Of a DNA stretch of 51,839 bases, positions 24,768 to 33,586 are shown in pieces. The notes beneath the pieces were generated by a model, which saw nothing but the letters and a program-made list of their open reading frames with translations, was not told where the DNA came from and made no database searches. Location: contig MEMI01000043.1 in the NCBI GenBank assembly GCA_001767915.1, positions 46,879 through 98,717 of the forward strand. Reading direction: 5' to 3'. Source of the stretch: Alphaproteobacteria bacterium RIFCSPHIGHO2_02_FULL_46_13 (GTDB lineage Bacteria; Pseudomonadota; Alphaproteobacteria; Micavibrionales; Micavibrionaceae). Each line of letters starts with the position of its first letter. The stretch's first letter is position 1. A program made the position numbers and the translations under genes.

Positions 24768-26398
24768 TATTTATTTCCTTTTTCATTCGACTTAACTTTT
24801 TTTGCGTCATGTTTTTTATCATGCGCGATATCTTTCTTCACATCCTCTTTCTTTGCATCCGCAGGCAAAGGAAGATCCTCGGGCTTTTGTGTATCGGCCG
24901 ACGCTTCTGGTGCTTTTTCAACGACAACAGATGTCGCCTGTCCGATCAAATTTTCAACCGATGGCGCGATACGATCCAGAACATAGGACGGCGCAACACC
25001 CAGGAAGATCACAAGGATAATCAACGGCAAGAAGATAAATTTCTCACGCGCATCCAGATCAGGCATCGCGGCGGCATCCTCATTCACTTTCGGGCCGAAC
25101 ACAACTTTGCGGGTCAAATGGAGCATATAGGTCGCCCCCAACACCACACCGACAGCCGCAAAGGTCGCAACCATGGTATTGACTTTATACGCCCCGAGAA
25201 GCGCCAAAAATTCACCGACAAAGCCCGAAGTCCCCGGAAGACCGACCGAACCCAGCATCAAAATTACAAACACAACCGCATAGATAGGCATGTTCTTAGC
25301 GAGATTGCCGTAACGGTTAATATCGCGTGTATGCAAACGGTCATACACAACACCAACCGATAAGAACAAGGCGGCAGAAATCACACCGTGGCTAATCATT
25401 TGGAAAATCGAACCTTCAATACCTTGGGTATTCAGGGTGAAAATACCGAGTGTCACAAATCCCATATGGGCAACCGATGAATACGCAATCATCTTTTTCA
25501 TGTCTTGTTGAACCAGAGCCACAAGAGATGTGTAGATAATCGCAATCACACTGAGTGCAAACACCATCGGTGCAAAATATTCACTGGCCTCAGGGAACAT
25601 CGGGAGTGAGAACCTTAGGAAACCATACCCCCCCATTTTCAGGAGAACACCTGCAAGGATCACAGAACCCGCAGTCGGCGCCTCAACGTGGGCATCCGGC
25701 AACCATGTGTGGACTGGCCACATCGGCATTTTGACCGCAAAAGATGCGAAGAACGCCAACCACAACCATTTCTGCATTTCAGGCGCAAAGGCATAGCCCG
25801 CCAGAACGGTAATATCCGCCGTCCCCGCATGCAAAATCATGGTGATGAGTGCCACCAACATCAAAACAGAGCCAAGCAATGTATAAAGGAAGAATTTAAA
25901 CGACGCATAAACACGGCGCGCCCCGCCCCATACACCGATGATGATATACATCGGGATCAGAACGGCTTCGAAGAACAGATAGAACAATACGGCATCCAAC
26001 GCGCAGAATGTTCCGATCATGAATGTCTCGAGCAACAAAAACGCAATCATATATTCACGGACGCGCTTTTCAACCGACTTCCAACTCGCCAATACACATA
26101 GCGGTGTCAGGAAAGTGGACAGCATCACAAAGAACAGTGAAATCCCGTCAACTCCCATGTGATAAGAAATGCCGTATGTTTCAAACCAGATTTCTTTTTC
26201 AACAAATTGATAATCCGCGGTCGCAGGATTAAAATAAATCATAATCGGCAATGACAGGATAAAGGTCACTGTGGTGACGGCCAGAGCAATCATCCGTGAT
26301 TTAGATGAGACGGAGGCTTCATCGCCCTTTAACAGGGTGAGTAAGACCGCCCCCACCAGAGGAAGGAAAGTCACAAGGGAAAGAATTGGAAAATCCAT
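24767..26398 (-). CDS. nuoM: NADH-quinone oxidoreductase subunit M
   Basis: The second antiporter-like subunit, with about 14 helices. Hallmarks are [18 protein letters not shown] with the conserved membrane glutamate, [39 protein letters not shown] and [17 protein letters not shown]. At 543 residues it is longer than usual (about 500), owing to a hydrophilic Lys/Asp/Glu/Ala-rich C-terminal tail of about 55 residues beyond the last helix. That tail is likely cytoplasmic and is unusual for NuoM. Confidence 0.97.
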   Translation of the reverse strand: MDFPILSLVTFLPLVGAVLLTLLKGDEASVSSKSRMIALAVTTVTFILSLPIMIYFNPATADYQFVEKEIWFETYGISYHMGVDGISLFFVMLSTFLTPLCVLASWKSVEKRVREYMIAFLLLETFMIGTFCALDAVLFYLFFEAVLIPMYIIIGVWGGARRVYASFKFFLYTLLGSVLMLVALITMILHAGTADITVLAGYAFAPEMQKWLWLAFFASFAVKMPMWPVHTWLPDAHVEAPTAGSVILAGVLLKMGGYGFLRFSLPMFPEASEYFAPMVFALSVIAIIYTSLVALVQQDMKKMIAYSSVAHMGFVTLGIFTLNTQGIEGSIFQMISHGVISAALFLSVGVVYDRLHTRDINRYGNLAKNMPIYAVVFVILMLGSVGLPGTSGFVGEFLALLGAYKVNTMVATFAAVGVVLGATYMLHLTRKVVFGPKVNEDAAAMPDLDAREKFIFLPLIILVIFLGVAPSYVLDRIAPSVENLIGQATSVVVEKAPEASADTQKPEDLPLPADAKKEDVKKDIAHDKKHDAKKVKSNEKGNK

Positions 26399-26415
26399 TT
26401 TATAGTCCGTCCTAA

Positions 26416-28476
26416 TTAACGTGCGTCTAAGTTTGGCAATATTTGCGAAATCATTTCAAACAGTCCCATGGCCTGCGCCACCCATGTGACAAGCAACACA
26501 AGGCCGATCATCATCATAAAGGCATATTGGAATACAAAACCTGTTTGGAATTTAGAGAGTACGCCAGAGATTTTTTGGCTGACTAACGCAACTCCGTTTG
26601 GCCCCAAGCCGTCAATCATCTGACCGTCACCGCGTTTCCAGAAAAATTCACCAAGACATTTGGCTGTTTTCACGAAAACGACATTGTAAATCTCGTCAAA
26701 GAACCATTTGCGGAAGAACAAGGTATGCAATGGTTTAAAGATTTTAACAACGGTCGCAGGGATGCTCGGGATAAACATATAAGCCAGATAGGCAAGGAAA
26801 ATACCAATCATTCCAACAACAGTAGGTAAAAGTTTAACCCATTGCTCGACATGGTGGGCTTTCGCAACCGTGTCATGTTCTGGAAGAACGACAATCGACT
26901 TTCCAAAGAAATCTTCCTTGTTCATGTGGGATGCAGAATCTGCGTCTACAGTTTCAGCGGGCTGTTCATGCCCAACCGCAGCAACAGCCTCTGAATGCTT
27001 AGGCTTTGAAAATCCCTCATAAAGAGTTGAGCCAGAGAAAATAGCACCAATAGCCAAGACAACCAAAGGCACAATCATCACAGCAGGAGATTCATGAACA
27101 TGTTCCATTGTATGATGGTCGGCACGAGGCTTACCGTGGAATGTCATGATAATCAAACGCCAGCTATAAAACGCTGTCATCAACGCCGCCGCAATACCCA
27201 TATAATATGCGAAATGGCCAACAGCGCTATTTGATGCCCATTCGGATTCCAAAATCAAATCTTTGGAGTAATATCCGGCAAAGAACGGAACACCAGCCAG
27301 AGCGAGTGACCCAATCCACATCATCGCATAAGTCACAGGAATTTTTTTCCAGATACCGCCCATTTTGCGCATATCCTGTTCATCGGACATGGCATGGATG
27401 ACCGAACCCGCGCCTAAGAATAGCAACGCCTTAAAGAATGCGTGAGTCACAAGGTGGAACATCGCGGCGGAATATGCGGACACACCAAGCGCAAAGAACA
27501 TATATCCGAGCTGGGACATGGTCGAATAAGCAATCACGCGTTTAATATCGAATTGGGTCATACCAATGGTCGCCGCCACAAACGCGGTACAGGCACCGAG
27601 GACGCAAACCACCATCAACGCGACCGGCGCATATTCAAAGACAGGTGAGAAACGGGACACAAGGAACACCCCTGCCGTCACCATTGTCGCCGCGTGAATA
27701 AGGGCGGACACAGGGGTCGGGCCTTCCATCGCATCAGGCAACCAAGTATGCAACCCGAGTTGTGCCGATTTACCAACCGCACCCACGAAGAGGAGCAGGC
27801 AAATCAAGGTCAAGGCATGAACATGATAGCCGAAGAAATTAAATGTATCGGCGGTATGCGCGGTCACGCTGCCAAAAATACCGTCAAATTGAATTGTTCC
27901 GAACACAATAAAGGTCGTGAACATCCCGAGCAACAACCCAAGGTCACCGACACGGTTGACCACGAACGCCTTGATCGACGCGGCAGTCGCAGAATCTTTA
28001 TGATACCAGAACCCGATGAGGAGGTAAGACGCCAATCCCACCCCTTCCCATCCGAAGAACAGTTGCAACAGATTGTCCGCAGACACCAACATCAACATCG
28101 CAAAGGTAAAGAGAGAGAGGTAAGCCATAAAACGGGACTTACTGTCATCGTGGCTCATATAACCCACGGAATACACATGGACGCATGATGACACAATGTT
28201 AATGACACACATCATAATGACGGATAATTGGTCAACACGGATCGCCCAGTCCACCGTAAAATCACCCGATGTAAACCAAGTCATCACTGGTAATGTATGC
28301 GGGTTCGATCCCAAAATCACTGTGAAGAATAATTTTACCGATGCGGCAGCAGCCGTCAGCACACCCGCACAAGTAACAAACTGGGAGAATTTATCCCCGA
28401 ATTTTCCACCCAGAAGCCCCGCAAGCAAGAAGGCAACAAGTGGGGTAAAGACTGCGAAATAACCTAACATCATCAT
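26416..28476 (-). CDS. nuoL: NADH-quinone oxidoreductase subunit L
   Basis: The largest antiporter-like subunit, with about 16 helices and the long lateral helix of complex I. Hallmarks are [60 protein letters not shown] and [15 protein letters not shown]. Three consecutive ATGs (28476, 28473, 28470) follow AAGG; the exact start is uncertain by one or two residues. At 686 residues it is slightly long because of an acidic, His/Ala-rich loop around residues 478-520. Confidence 0.97.
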   Translation of the reverse strand: MMMLGYFAVFTPLVAFLLAGLLGGKFGDKFSQFVTCAGVLTAAAASVKLFFTVILGSNPHTLPVMTWFTSGDFTVDWAIRVDQLSVIMMCVINIVSSCVHVYSVGYMSHDDSKSRFMAYLSLFTFAMLMLVSADNLLQLFFGWEGVGLASYLLIGFWYHKDSATAASIKAFVVNRVGDLGLLLGMFTTFIVFGTIQFDGIFGSVTAHTADTFNFFGYHVHALTLICLLLFVGAVGKSAQLGLHTWLPDAMEGPTPVSALIHAATMVTAGVFLVSRFSPVFEYAPVALMVVCVLGACTAFVAATIGMTQFDIKRVIAYSTMSQLGYMFFALGVSAYSAAMFHLVTHAFFKALLFLGAGSVIHAMSDEQDMRKMGGIWKKIPVTYAMMWIGSLALAGVPFFAGYYSKDLILESEWASNSAVGHFAYYMGIAAALMTAFYSWRLIIMTFHGKPRADHHTMEHVHESPAVMIVPLVVLAIGAIFSGSTLYEGFSKPKHSEAVAAVGHEQPAETVDADSASHMNKEDFFGKSIVVLPEHDTVAKAHHVEQWVKLLPTVVGMIGIFLAYLAYMFIPSIPATVVKIFKPLHTLFFRKWFFDEIYNVVFVKTAKCLGEFFWKRGDGQMIDGLGPNGVALVSQKISGVLSKFQTGFVFQYAFMMMIGLVLLVTWVAQAMGLFEMISQILPNLDAR

Positions 28477-28495
28477 AATGCCTTATTTAAAAAAT

Positions 28496-28807
28496 TTATC
28501 CCTTAAGCGTTGAAATATCTTCAACCGCGATAGAACCTTTGTTACGGAAGAATGACACTAAAATTGCCAAGCCAATCGCTGCTTCTGCGGCGGCAACGGT
28601 CAGGATGAACATAGTGAACACCTGCCCCGACAAATCATTCAGAAAGCTTGAAAACGCAACGAAATTGATATTGACGGCCAGCAACATCAACTCAATCGAC
28701 ATCAAAATAATGATGACGTTCTTACGGTTGAGGAAGATACCGAAAATGCCGATTGTAAATAATACGGCGGCCAATGTCAGATAATGAACCAGACCTATCT
28801 CAAACAT
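28496..28807 (-). CDS. nuoK: NADH-quinone oxidoreductase subunit K
   Basis: A small three-helix subunit of the complex I membrane arm, with the two conserved membrane glutamates in [17 protein letters not shown] and [19 protein letters not shown]. From the ATG at 28807 ([17 protein letters not shown]) the length is 103 residues, the usual size. The frame is open upstream to 28882, but that part is nuoJ coding sequence and not NuoK-like. It overlaps the nuoJ end by eight bases. Confidence 0.96.
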   Translation of the reverse strand: MFEIGLVHYLTLAAVLFTIGIFGIFLNRKNVIIILMSIELMLLAVNINFVAFSSFLNDLSGQVFTMFILTVAAAEAAIGLAILVSFFRNKGSIAVEDISTLKG

Positions 28808-29402
28808 TTGAAACTCCTGTGCCGACTGATACTTTTTGAATATCCATGGATTCTGCCTGAGTACGCTCAACCTGCGTGCCAACGCGTTGGCGCAGAACGC
28901 CTGTACGGGAACGAAGCGTCAGAACGATTGCGCCAATCATGGCCACCAACAAAATCAAACCTGATACTTGGAACGGAAACACATATTGGGTGTAGAGAAC
29001 ATTACCCAGTGCCTTGGTATTATCAACGTCCAGAATATCTGGTGTCGGTAGTGCTGGCGGTTTTGGCCAGACTTGATAAAGCATCACCAATTCGGCGAGC
29101 AACGCAATCCCCACAAAGGCCCCGAGCGGCGCAAATTGTTTCGCCCCCTTCCGCAGTTTGACGAAGTCGATATCAAGCATCATCACAACGAACAGGAACA
29201 GAACCGCGACCGCGCCCACATACACGATGACCAAAATCATCGCGACAAACTCGGCGCCGAGAAGGACGAATAATCCCGCCGCGTTAAAAAACGCAAGGAT
29301 CAGGAACAAAACGGAATGGACTGGATTTTTAGCAGTAATGACCATAAGAGAACTTAAGATCAAAACCACTGCAAAAGCGTAAAAGGCGATAACCCCTATC
29401 AT
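28800..29402 (-). CDS. nuoJ: NADH-quinone oxidoreductase subunit J
   Basis: A five-helix subunit of complex I with the distorted helix that takes part in coupling: [48 protein letters not shown]. At 200 residues it is of normal length. It is the first gene of the block. Upstream lies a 183-base gap and a divergent gene, so nuoA-nuoI are not adjacent and nuoJKLMN must have its own promoter. The ribosome site (AAAGAG) is weak. Confidence 0.96.
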   Translation of the reverse strand: MIGVIAFYAFAVVLILSSLMVITAKNPVHSVLFLILAFFNAAGLFVLLGAEFVAMILVIVYVGAVAVLFLFVVMMLDIDFVKLRKGAKQFAPLGAFVGIALLAELVMLYQVWPKPPALPTPDILDVDNTKALGNVLYTQYVFPFQVSGLILLVAMIGAIVLTLRSRTGVLRQRVGTQVERTQAESMDIQKVSVGTGVSNV

Positions 29403-29585
29403 GGGACAGACTCTTTGTTATATGTGTTAAAACGAGGTCAGACTCAAAAAAGCTTCACTTTTCTAATGCCTTACAACCCATTAAGCAAGCGGGAGCATGA
29501 AAATAGTTACACTTACTCCCCCGTTTTTAGCATGGTTTTTGACTTAACTTTTCAATTGACAGATTGACGTTTACATAAATATAAG
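29403..29585. other. Divergent intergenic region (nuoJ and orphan gene promoters)
   Basis: This 183-base region separates nuoJ from the gene at 29592. A GGGAG...CTCCC inverted repeat with a 20-base A/T-rich interior lies around 29490-29521. I see no strong minus-strand promoter for nuoJ. The plus-strand promoter is listed separately. Confidence 0.4.
29556..29585 (+). promoter_or_regulatory. Promoter placing transcription start at the start codon (possible leaderless mRNA)
   Basis: TTGACA at 29556-29561 and TATAAG at 29580-29585 are separated by 18 bases. Initiation would fall near 29592, exactly an in-frame ATG of the downstream gene, with no room for a ribosome site. A second TTGACG at 29564-29569 overlaps the spacer. 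Confidence 0.5.
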
Positions 29586-29591
29586 ATGGGC

Positions 29592-30080
29592 ATGAATAAT
29601 TATGAAACTCCCCCAAATACTTGCCCTGTTTTTACACGACTTGCGCTCACCAACCATGTCGCCCCTCATAATTTGAAGGAACATCTTCACCCGCATGCCA
29701 GAATTGACCGACTTTTCTTGGGTGTATTACTCGACCACAATCTGCACTCCGTTCAAGATCACGAAGATGCCGAAGCCCCGTTTCTTTTAACGCTACAACT
29801 CCGCAAATGCTTTCCTCAGAAAAACGGTGAAGTCTTTAACGTCGCCATTGGAATCAGGCCAAGTAAAGACGTATTGATGGATACAACGGACGGCATTTTG
29901 CGCATATTCAACGACGTGAAAGGGCAAAGGGTCGCTCTCGGTGATATCAGGGAAAATTCCGGAACGTTAGAATTAACTCCGACTCCTGACGATACCGACA
30001 CATTCCGAATATACGCTCTGGGCAATGAACATAATCTACATAGCCCAGTTACATCCACGCTGATCCTTCAAATCAGATAG
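29592..30080 (+). CDS. Hypothetical protein, 162 aa
   Basis: I do not recognise this protein. From the ATG at 29592 it begins MNNYETPPNTCPVFTRLALT and contains a His-rich stretch (NHVAPHNLKEHLHPHARIDR, residues about 21-40, then DHNLHSVQDHEDAE). The second half looks like beta strands: EVFNVAIGIRPSKD, GILRIFNDVKGQRVAL, SGTLELTPTPDDTDTFRIYAL. No signal peptide is seen. ATG 29586 is two codons upstream; the promoter position favours 29592. It converges on ychF with a 30-base gap. The many histidines could bind metal, but that is speculation. Confidence 0.6.
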   Translation: MNNYETPPNTCPVFTRLALTNHVAPHNLKEHLHPHARIDRLFLGVLLDHNLHSVQDHEDAEAPFLLTLQLRKCFPQKNGEVFNVAIGIRPSKDVLMDTTDGILRIFNDVKGQRVALGDIRENSGTLELTPTPDDTDTFRIYALGNEHNLHSPVTSTLILQIR

Positions 30081-30110
30081 AAAAAAACTCTATGAATGAA
30101 GTTCGCGAAT

Positions 30111-31211
30111 TTAGACGTTGAACTTAAAGAGAATAACGTCCCCGTCAGCGACAACATATTCCTTACCCTCTTGACGCGCTTTACCAGTCTCCTTGGCTTT
30201 TTGTTCGCCTTGGCAGGCGACGTAGTCGTCAAAGGCAATGACTTCGGCTTTAATGAAACCGCGTTCGAAGTCGGTGTGAATGACACCAGCCGCTTGCGGC
30301 GCTTTTGCACCAGTCGGGATTGTCCATGCGCGGGCTTCTTTCGGGCCTACGGTAAAGTAGGTTTGCAGACCCAGAATTTTGTAACCTGCACGAATAATTT
30401 TATTCAAGCCCGGCTCTTCAAGACCCAAAGAATCCAAGAATTCTTTTTTCTCTTCCTCAGACCCGAGTTGCGCGATTTGCGATTCAATCTCCGCACAAAT
30501 AATCACGCTTTCGGTGTTGTTTTTCTTGGCCATCGCAGCGACTTTTTCAGTCATCGCATTGCCGCTCGCCGCGTCTTCTTCCTTGACGTTACAAACATAT
30601 AACATCGGCTTGGTGGTCATCAGGAATAATTCTTTGACAGGTTTGACCATGTCATCAGGAACAGCCACGGTGCGCGCAGGCAAACCGGCCTCCAAAGCCG
30701 TTTTGATTTTCGCAAAAAATTCTAACTGGCCTTTTAATTCTTTGTCGCCTGATTTGGCTTTCTTTTCCATGTTGGCCATTTGGCGTTCCAGAGATTCCAT
30801 ATCGGCAATCATCAATTCTGTTTCGATGATTTCAGCGTCGCGGATCGGGTCAACGGAATTTTCAACGTGGGTAATATTCTCGTCCTCGAAGCAACGCAGG
30901 ACATGAATAATCGCATCCACCTGACGAATATTGGATAAAAATTTGTTACCCAACCCCTCGCCTTTTGATGCGCCTTTGACCAGACCCGCAATATCCACAA
31001 ATTCCAATTGGGTCGGCACAATGCTCTGCGACTTACCGGCCTCGGCCAGTATATTCAAACGAGAATCAGGAACGGCAACGCGCCCCACGTTCGGCTCAAT
31101 TGTACAAAACGGAAAATTAGCCGCCTGCGCCGCCGCCGTCGCCGTCAAAGCATTAAATGTCGTCGATTTTCCAACGTTCGGAAGCCCAACAATACCGCAA
31201 TTAAATCCCAT
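30111..31211 (-). CDS. ychF: Redox-regulated ATPase YchF (Obg family)
   Basis: A universally conserved P-loop ATPase of the Obg/OLA1 group that associates with ribosomes. At 366 residues it matches the family length. G1 is GLPNVGKST at 9-17, G3 is DIAGLVKGASKGEGLGNKFL, the coiled-coil arm follows (MADMESLERQMANMEKKAKS), and the C-terminal TGS domain has FTVGPKEARAWTIPTGAKAPQAAGVIH and ends in the beta-rich YVVADGDVILFKFNV. The G4 position reads CNVKEED rather than NKxD, as expected for ATP preference. pth and rplY lie upstream on the same strand, separated by a small membrane protein gene. Confidence 0.97.
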   Translation of the reverse strand: MGFNCGIVGLPNVGKSTTFNALTATAAAQAANFPFCTIEPNVGRVAVPDSRLNILAEAGKSQSIVPTQLEFVDIAGLVKGASKGEGLGNKFLSNIRQVDAIIHVLRCFEDENITHVENSVDPIRDAEIIETELMIADMESLERQMANMEKKAKSGDKELKGQLEFFAKIKTALEAGLPARTVAVPDDMVKPVKELFLMTTKPMLYVCNVKEEDAASGNAMTEKVAAMAKKNNTESVIICAEIESQIAQLGSEEEKKEFLDSLGLEEPGLNKIIRAGYKILGLQTYFTVGPKEARAWTIPTGAKAPQAAGVIHTDFERGFIKAEVIAFDDYVACQGEQKAKETGKARQEGKEYVVADGDVILFKFNV

Positions 31212-31248
31212 TTTTTATTCCTTATCTTTTAAATCGATTTTTACCCTG

Positions 31249-31277
31249 AAAAAGCAAAGGGCGAAAATATCGCCCCT
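31249..31277 (-). terminator. Probable terminator of the small membrane gene
   Basis: A six-base stem GGGCGA / TCGCCC (31259-31264 and 31270-31275) with loop AAATA is followed on the minus strand by TTTGCTTTTT. It lies between the stop at 31313 and ychF. Confidence 0.6.
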
Positions 31278-31312
31278 TTCTAAACCACAGTAGATAGACT
31301 TGGCAAGCAAAG

Positions 31313-31654
31313 TTACCTGATCAACTCTATGATTTTTGGGGTCAGCCCATAAAAATGGACTATGGTCCCTGCGAAGGCGCCCACGATAGCCCCTTTTTCC
31401 CAAGCATCTATTCGATTAACTGAAGCGTCATTAAAGGGAATACTTCTAACGTTGTTATAAATTTTTGTACCGATATTAGCCACAATTACCCCAACACCCG
31501 TCCCAACAGTAATGGCTGGATTATAATTTGAAATCGCGGAAGCAACGCCAACTGCAATGGCGGGCGGAATAGTATTGGTTAAAGCAATATCTGTTAGCTG
31601 TGATACAACACGATTAAAAAGGCTAACATGACTTTTTGCTGCATTTGTTGTCAT
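31313..31654 (-). CDS. Small glycine-rich membrane protein, 113 aa
   Basis: The product has two hydrophobic, glycine/alanine-rich segments: IPPAIAVGVASAISNY then ITVGTGVGVIVANIGTKIY (about 29-64), and a third near KGAIVGAFAGTIVHFYGL (about 87-104). The GxxxG-like spacing resembles glycine-zipper membrane proteins. GGAG precedes the ATG at 31654. I do not recognise a family. It stands between pth and ychF with its own terminator. Confidence 0.6.
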   Translation of the reverse strand: MTTNAAKSHVSLFNRVVSQLTDIALTNTIPPAIAVGVASAISNYNPAITVGTGVGVIVANIGTKIYNNVRSIPFNDASVNRIDAWEKGAIVGAFAGTIVHFYGLTPKIIELIR

Positions 31655-31738
31655 ATGTTTATCTCCGTTTTGACTGGGATACTACACGCCTCCCAAATAT
31701 TATGCAAATAAAAATATAAGGCAATTATTTCAGAATCA

Positions 31739-32344
31739 TCAAGACCCTACTGGCTTCTCTTTTTTAGGCTTTGGCGGTTGCATTGCCAAAGCAATATTGC
31801 TGATAAATTTTGCATCCTGATTTTGAAAGAGCAACGGGGCTTCCTTTGCAACGACTTTCAACAAATCAGGCAACCATTTTTCGTCTTCTTTGGAAAAATT
31901 GCCCAATACATAGCCATGCACGCGGTCTTTATCCCCCGGATGGCCGATGCCTAATCTTACACGTTTATAATTGATATCAGGCAAATGCGCATCCATTGAC
32001 CTGATCCCGTTATGCCCGCCTGCCCCGCCGCCGATTTTGGTTTTGACCTTTGACGGCATGACATCCAATTCATCATGGAACGCCACAATATTGGATGTCG
32101 GAATTTTATAAAAGGATGATAGCGCCTGAACCGACCGACCAGACTCGTTCATATAAGTCATAGGTTTTAAGATGATGACTTTTTCGCCTGCGATCATCCC
32201 CTCGCAAAACTCGCCCTGATATTTTTTCTTCCATGTACCAAAATTATATTGGGACGCAATCTCATCCACCGCCATAAACCCAATGTTATGACGGTTGCGT
32301 TCATATTCAGAACCAGGATTTCCAAGACCAACAAATAACCACAT
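31739..32344 (-). CDS. pth: Peptidyl-tRNA hydrolase
   Basis: Cleaves peptidyl-tRNA released by premature termination, recycling tRNA. From the ATG at 32344 the product is 201 residues: WLFVGLGNPGSEYERNRHNIGF with N9 and the catalytic H19, LKPMTYMNESGRSV, and FHDELDVMPSKVKTKIGGGAGGHNG with the conserved aspartate. Family length is about 190-200. The frame extends six codons upstream, but AGG spacing and the family N-terminus favour 32344. It follows rplY by 69 bases containing a hairpin. Confidence 0.95.
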   Translation of the reverse strand: MWLFVGLGNPGSEYERNRHNIGFMAVDEIASQYNFGTWKKKYQGEFCEGMIAGEKVIILKPMTYMNESGRSVQALSSFYKIPTSNIVAFHDELDVMPSKVKTKIGGGAGGHNGIRSMDAHLPDINYKRVRLGIGHPGDKDRVHGYVLGNFSKEDEKWLPDLLKVVAKEAPLLFQNQDAKFISNIALAMQPPKPKKEKPVGS

Positions 32345-32360
32345 ATAATACCTATAAACC

Positions 32361-32388
32361 AAAACCCCCTCCGATGGGAGAGGGTTTT
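32361..32388 (-). terminator. Hairpin between rplY and pth
   Basis: AAAACCCCCTCC and GGAGAGGGTTTT pair around the loop GATG with one internal mismatch; on the minus strand the stem ends in GGTTTTGGTTT. It may act as an attenuating terminator after rplY, or be a diverged single copy of the CCCTC/GAGGG repeat family. The pairing is clear, the role is not. Confidence 0.5.
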
Positions 32389-32413
32389 AATAAATTGAGT
32401 AAACAAAGAAAAA

Positions 32414-33106
32414 CTATTTCTTCGCAGCAGGTTTTGCAGCAGCTCCGGCTTTCGCAGCAGTTGCTGGAACAGCAGGTGCAGATGCAGCAGAAGCAGCGGC
32501 AGAAGTCGCAGCGTCAGCAGCATCATCAGCAGCTTTAACAGTTGGAGCAACAATGGTTGCAACAGTAATGTCAGCACCTTTGTGTCCCATAATCTCTGCG
32601 CCTTTAGGCAACTTGATTGCGCTGAGTTTCATGGCATCGCCAAGATCAACAGCAGACATATCAATTTCCAAAGCTTCAGGAATATCGCCAGCAGCACAAC
32701 GAAGTTCAAGGTCATGGTGAACAATGTTCAAAACGCCTTTTGCTTTGATACCTGGGGAAACTTCTTGGTTGGTGAAGTGGATAGGAACGTGAACGATCAA
32801 TTTTGTTTTTGGACCCACGCGCATGAAATCAACGTGTTCGATGCGGTCAGTGACAGGGTTCAATTGAACGTCACGCGCCAGAACAGTTTCTTTTTTGCCA
32901 TCAACAGTCAATTCACAAATATGTGTTTTCATTCCGCCTTGTTGGAAGCGCAAAGATACTTCTTTAATAGGCATAGAAATCATGACAGGTTCTTTATGGT
33001 CGCCATAAATCACGGCTGGGATAGAATTTTCACGGCGTAGTGCACGAGCGACCCCCTTACCGGCCCTCTCACGTTTTGTTGCCGTCAATGCATAATTTTT
33101 TGACAT
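32414..33106 (-). CDS. rplY: 50S ribosomal protein L25/Ctc
   Basis: The 5S rRNA-binding L25 in its long (Ctc) form. It is 230 residues: N-terminal L25 domain MSKNYALTATKRERAGKGVARALRR, then NSIPAVIYGDHKEPV, and the C-terminal TL5/Ctc domain VDFMRVGPKTKLIVHVPIHF and GVLNIVHHDLELRC. The last ~40 residues are almost entirely Ala, Lys, Pro, Thr and Ser, a low-complexity tail usual in alphaproteobacterial homologues. It is probably the first gene of an rplY-pth unit. Confidence 0.96.
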   Translation of the reverse strand: MSKNYALTATKRERAGKGVARALRRENSIPAVIYGDHKEPVMISMPIKEVSLRFQQGGMKTHICELTVDGKKETVLARDVQLNPVTDRIEHVDFMRVGPKTKLIVHVPIHFTNQEVSPGIKAKGVLNIVHHDLELRCAAGDIPEALEIDMSAVDLGDAMKLSAIKLPKGAEIMGHKGADITVATIVAPTVKAADDAADAATSAAASAASAPAVPATAAKAGAAAKPAAKK

Positions 33107-33332
33107 AGCAGTCTTCCTTATAAGTTAATAAATGTTAAGTCGGCCTCCAGGGGTGCCAACAGATGGGGTGGTTTAGCAGAATTTGGGGGGCGGATGCAAG
33201 GATTTATGTGGTTTTCCTTCCCGCCGACCTCATTAATGCAGCGATTTTCTCTAAAAAACTAAAAAGGTTAATAACTTATTTAACATATTTTATTAGAATT
33301 CACTTGAGTATTTAAACAACGGGAGAATCTAA
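33107..33332. other. Divergent intergenic region, no recognised element
   Basis: This 226-base gap lies between rplY and the lipoprotein-like gene on the opposite strand. The first half is G-rich (GGGGTGGTTTAGCAGAATTT, near 33165-33185) and the second AT-rich (33240-33320), where a plus-strand promoter is expected. I see no known riboswitch or RNA fold. Confidence 0.35.
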
Positions 33333-33566
33333 ATGACGGTAAAAAGCGTATTTATAGGATGCGTTACAGCTTTATTTGGCCTTGTCAACGCTGGCTGCGC
33401 AACATCCGCTTCTGACCCCAAAGAAGCCGCGCGGGTTGCGGGACAACTCCCCGACTATACTACAACCGACCCTAAAACAGGGTGCCGCTATTTTAAGGAT
33501 GAAAAAAATCCTAACAAGCCACAACCTTGTATTATTGATGATTCCCCAAAACTAAATGTAAAGTGA
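33333..33566 (+). CDS. Small cysteine-containing secreted or lipoprotein-like protein, 77 aa
   Basis: The N-terminus MTVKSVFIGCVTALFGLVNA-GCATSAS looks like an export signal. LVNAGC resembles a lipobox, but asparagine at -3 is unusual, so Sec signal peptidase I processing is an alternative. The short mature part has two further cysteines (TGCRYFKDEKN and QPCIIDD) that could form a disulfide. A GGGAG ribosome site lies upstream. It is 20 bases before the 615-residue HExxH gene and probably co-transcribed. Confidence 0.6.
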   Translation: MTVKSVFIGCVTALFGLVNAGCATSASDPKEAARVAGQLPDYTTTDPKTGCRYFKDEKNPNKPQPCIIDDSPKLNVK

Positions 33567-33586
33567 TCGACCAAGGCTAGAAATAT

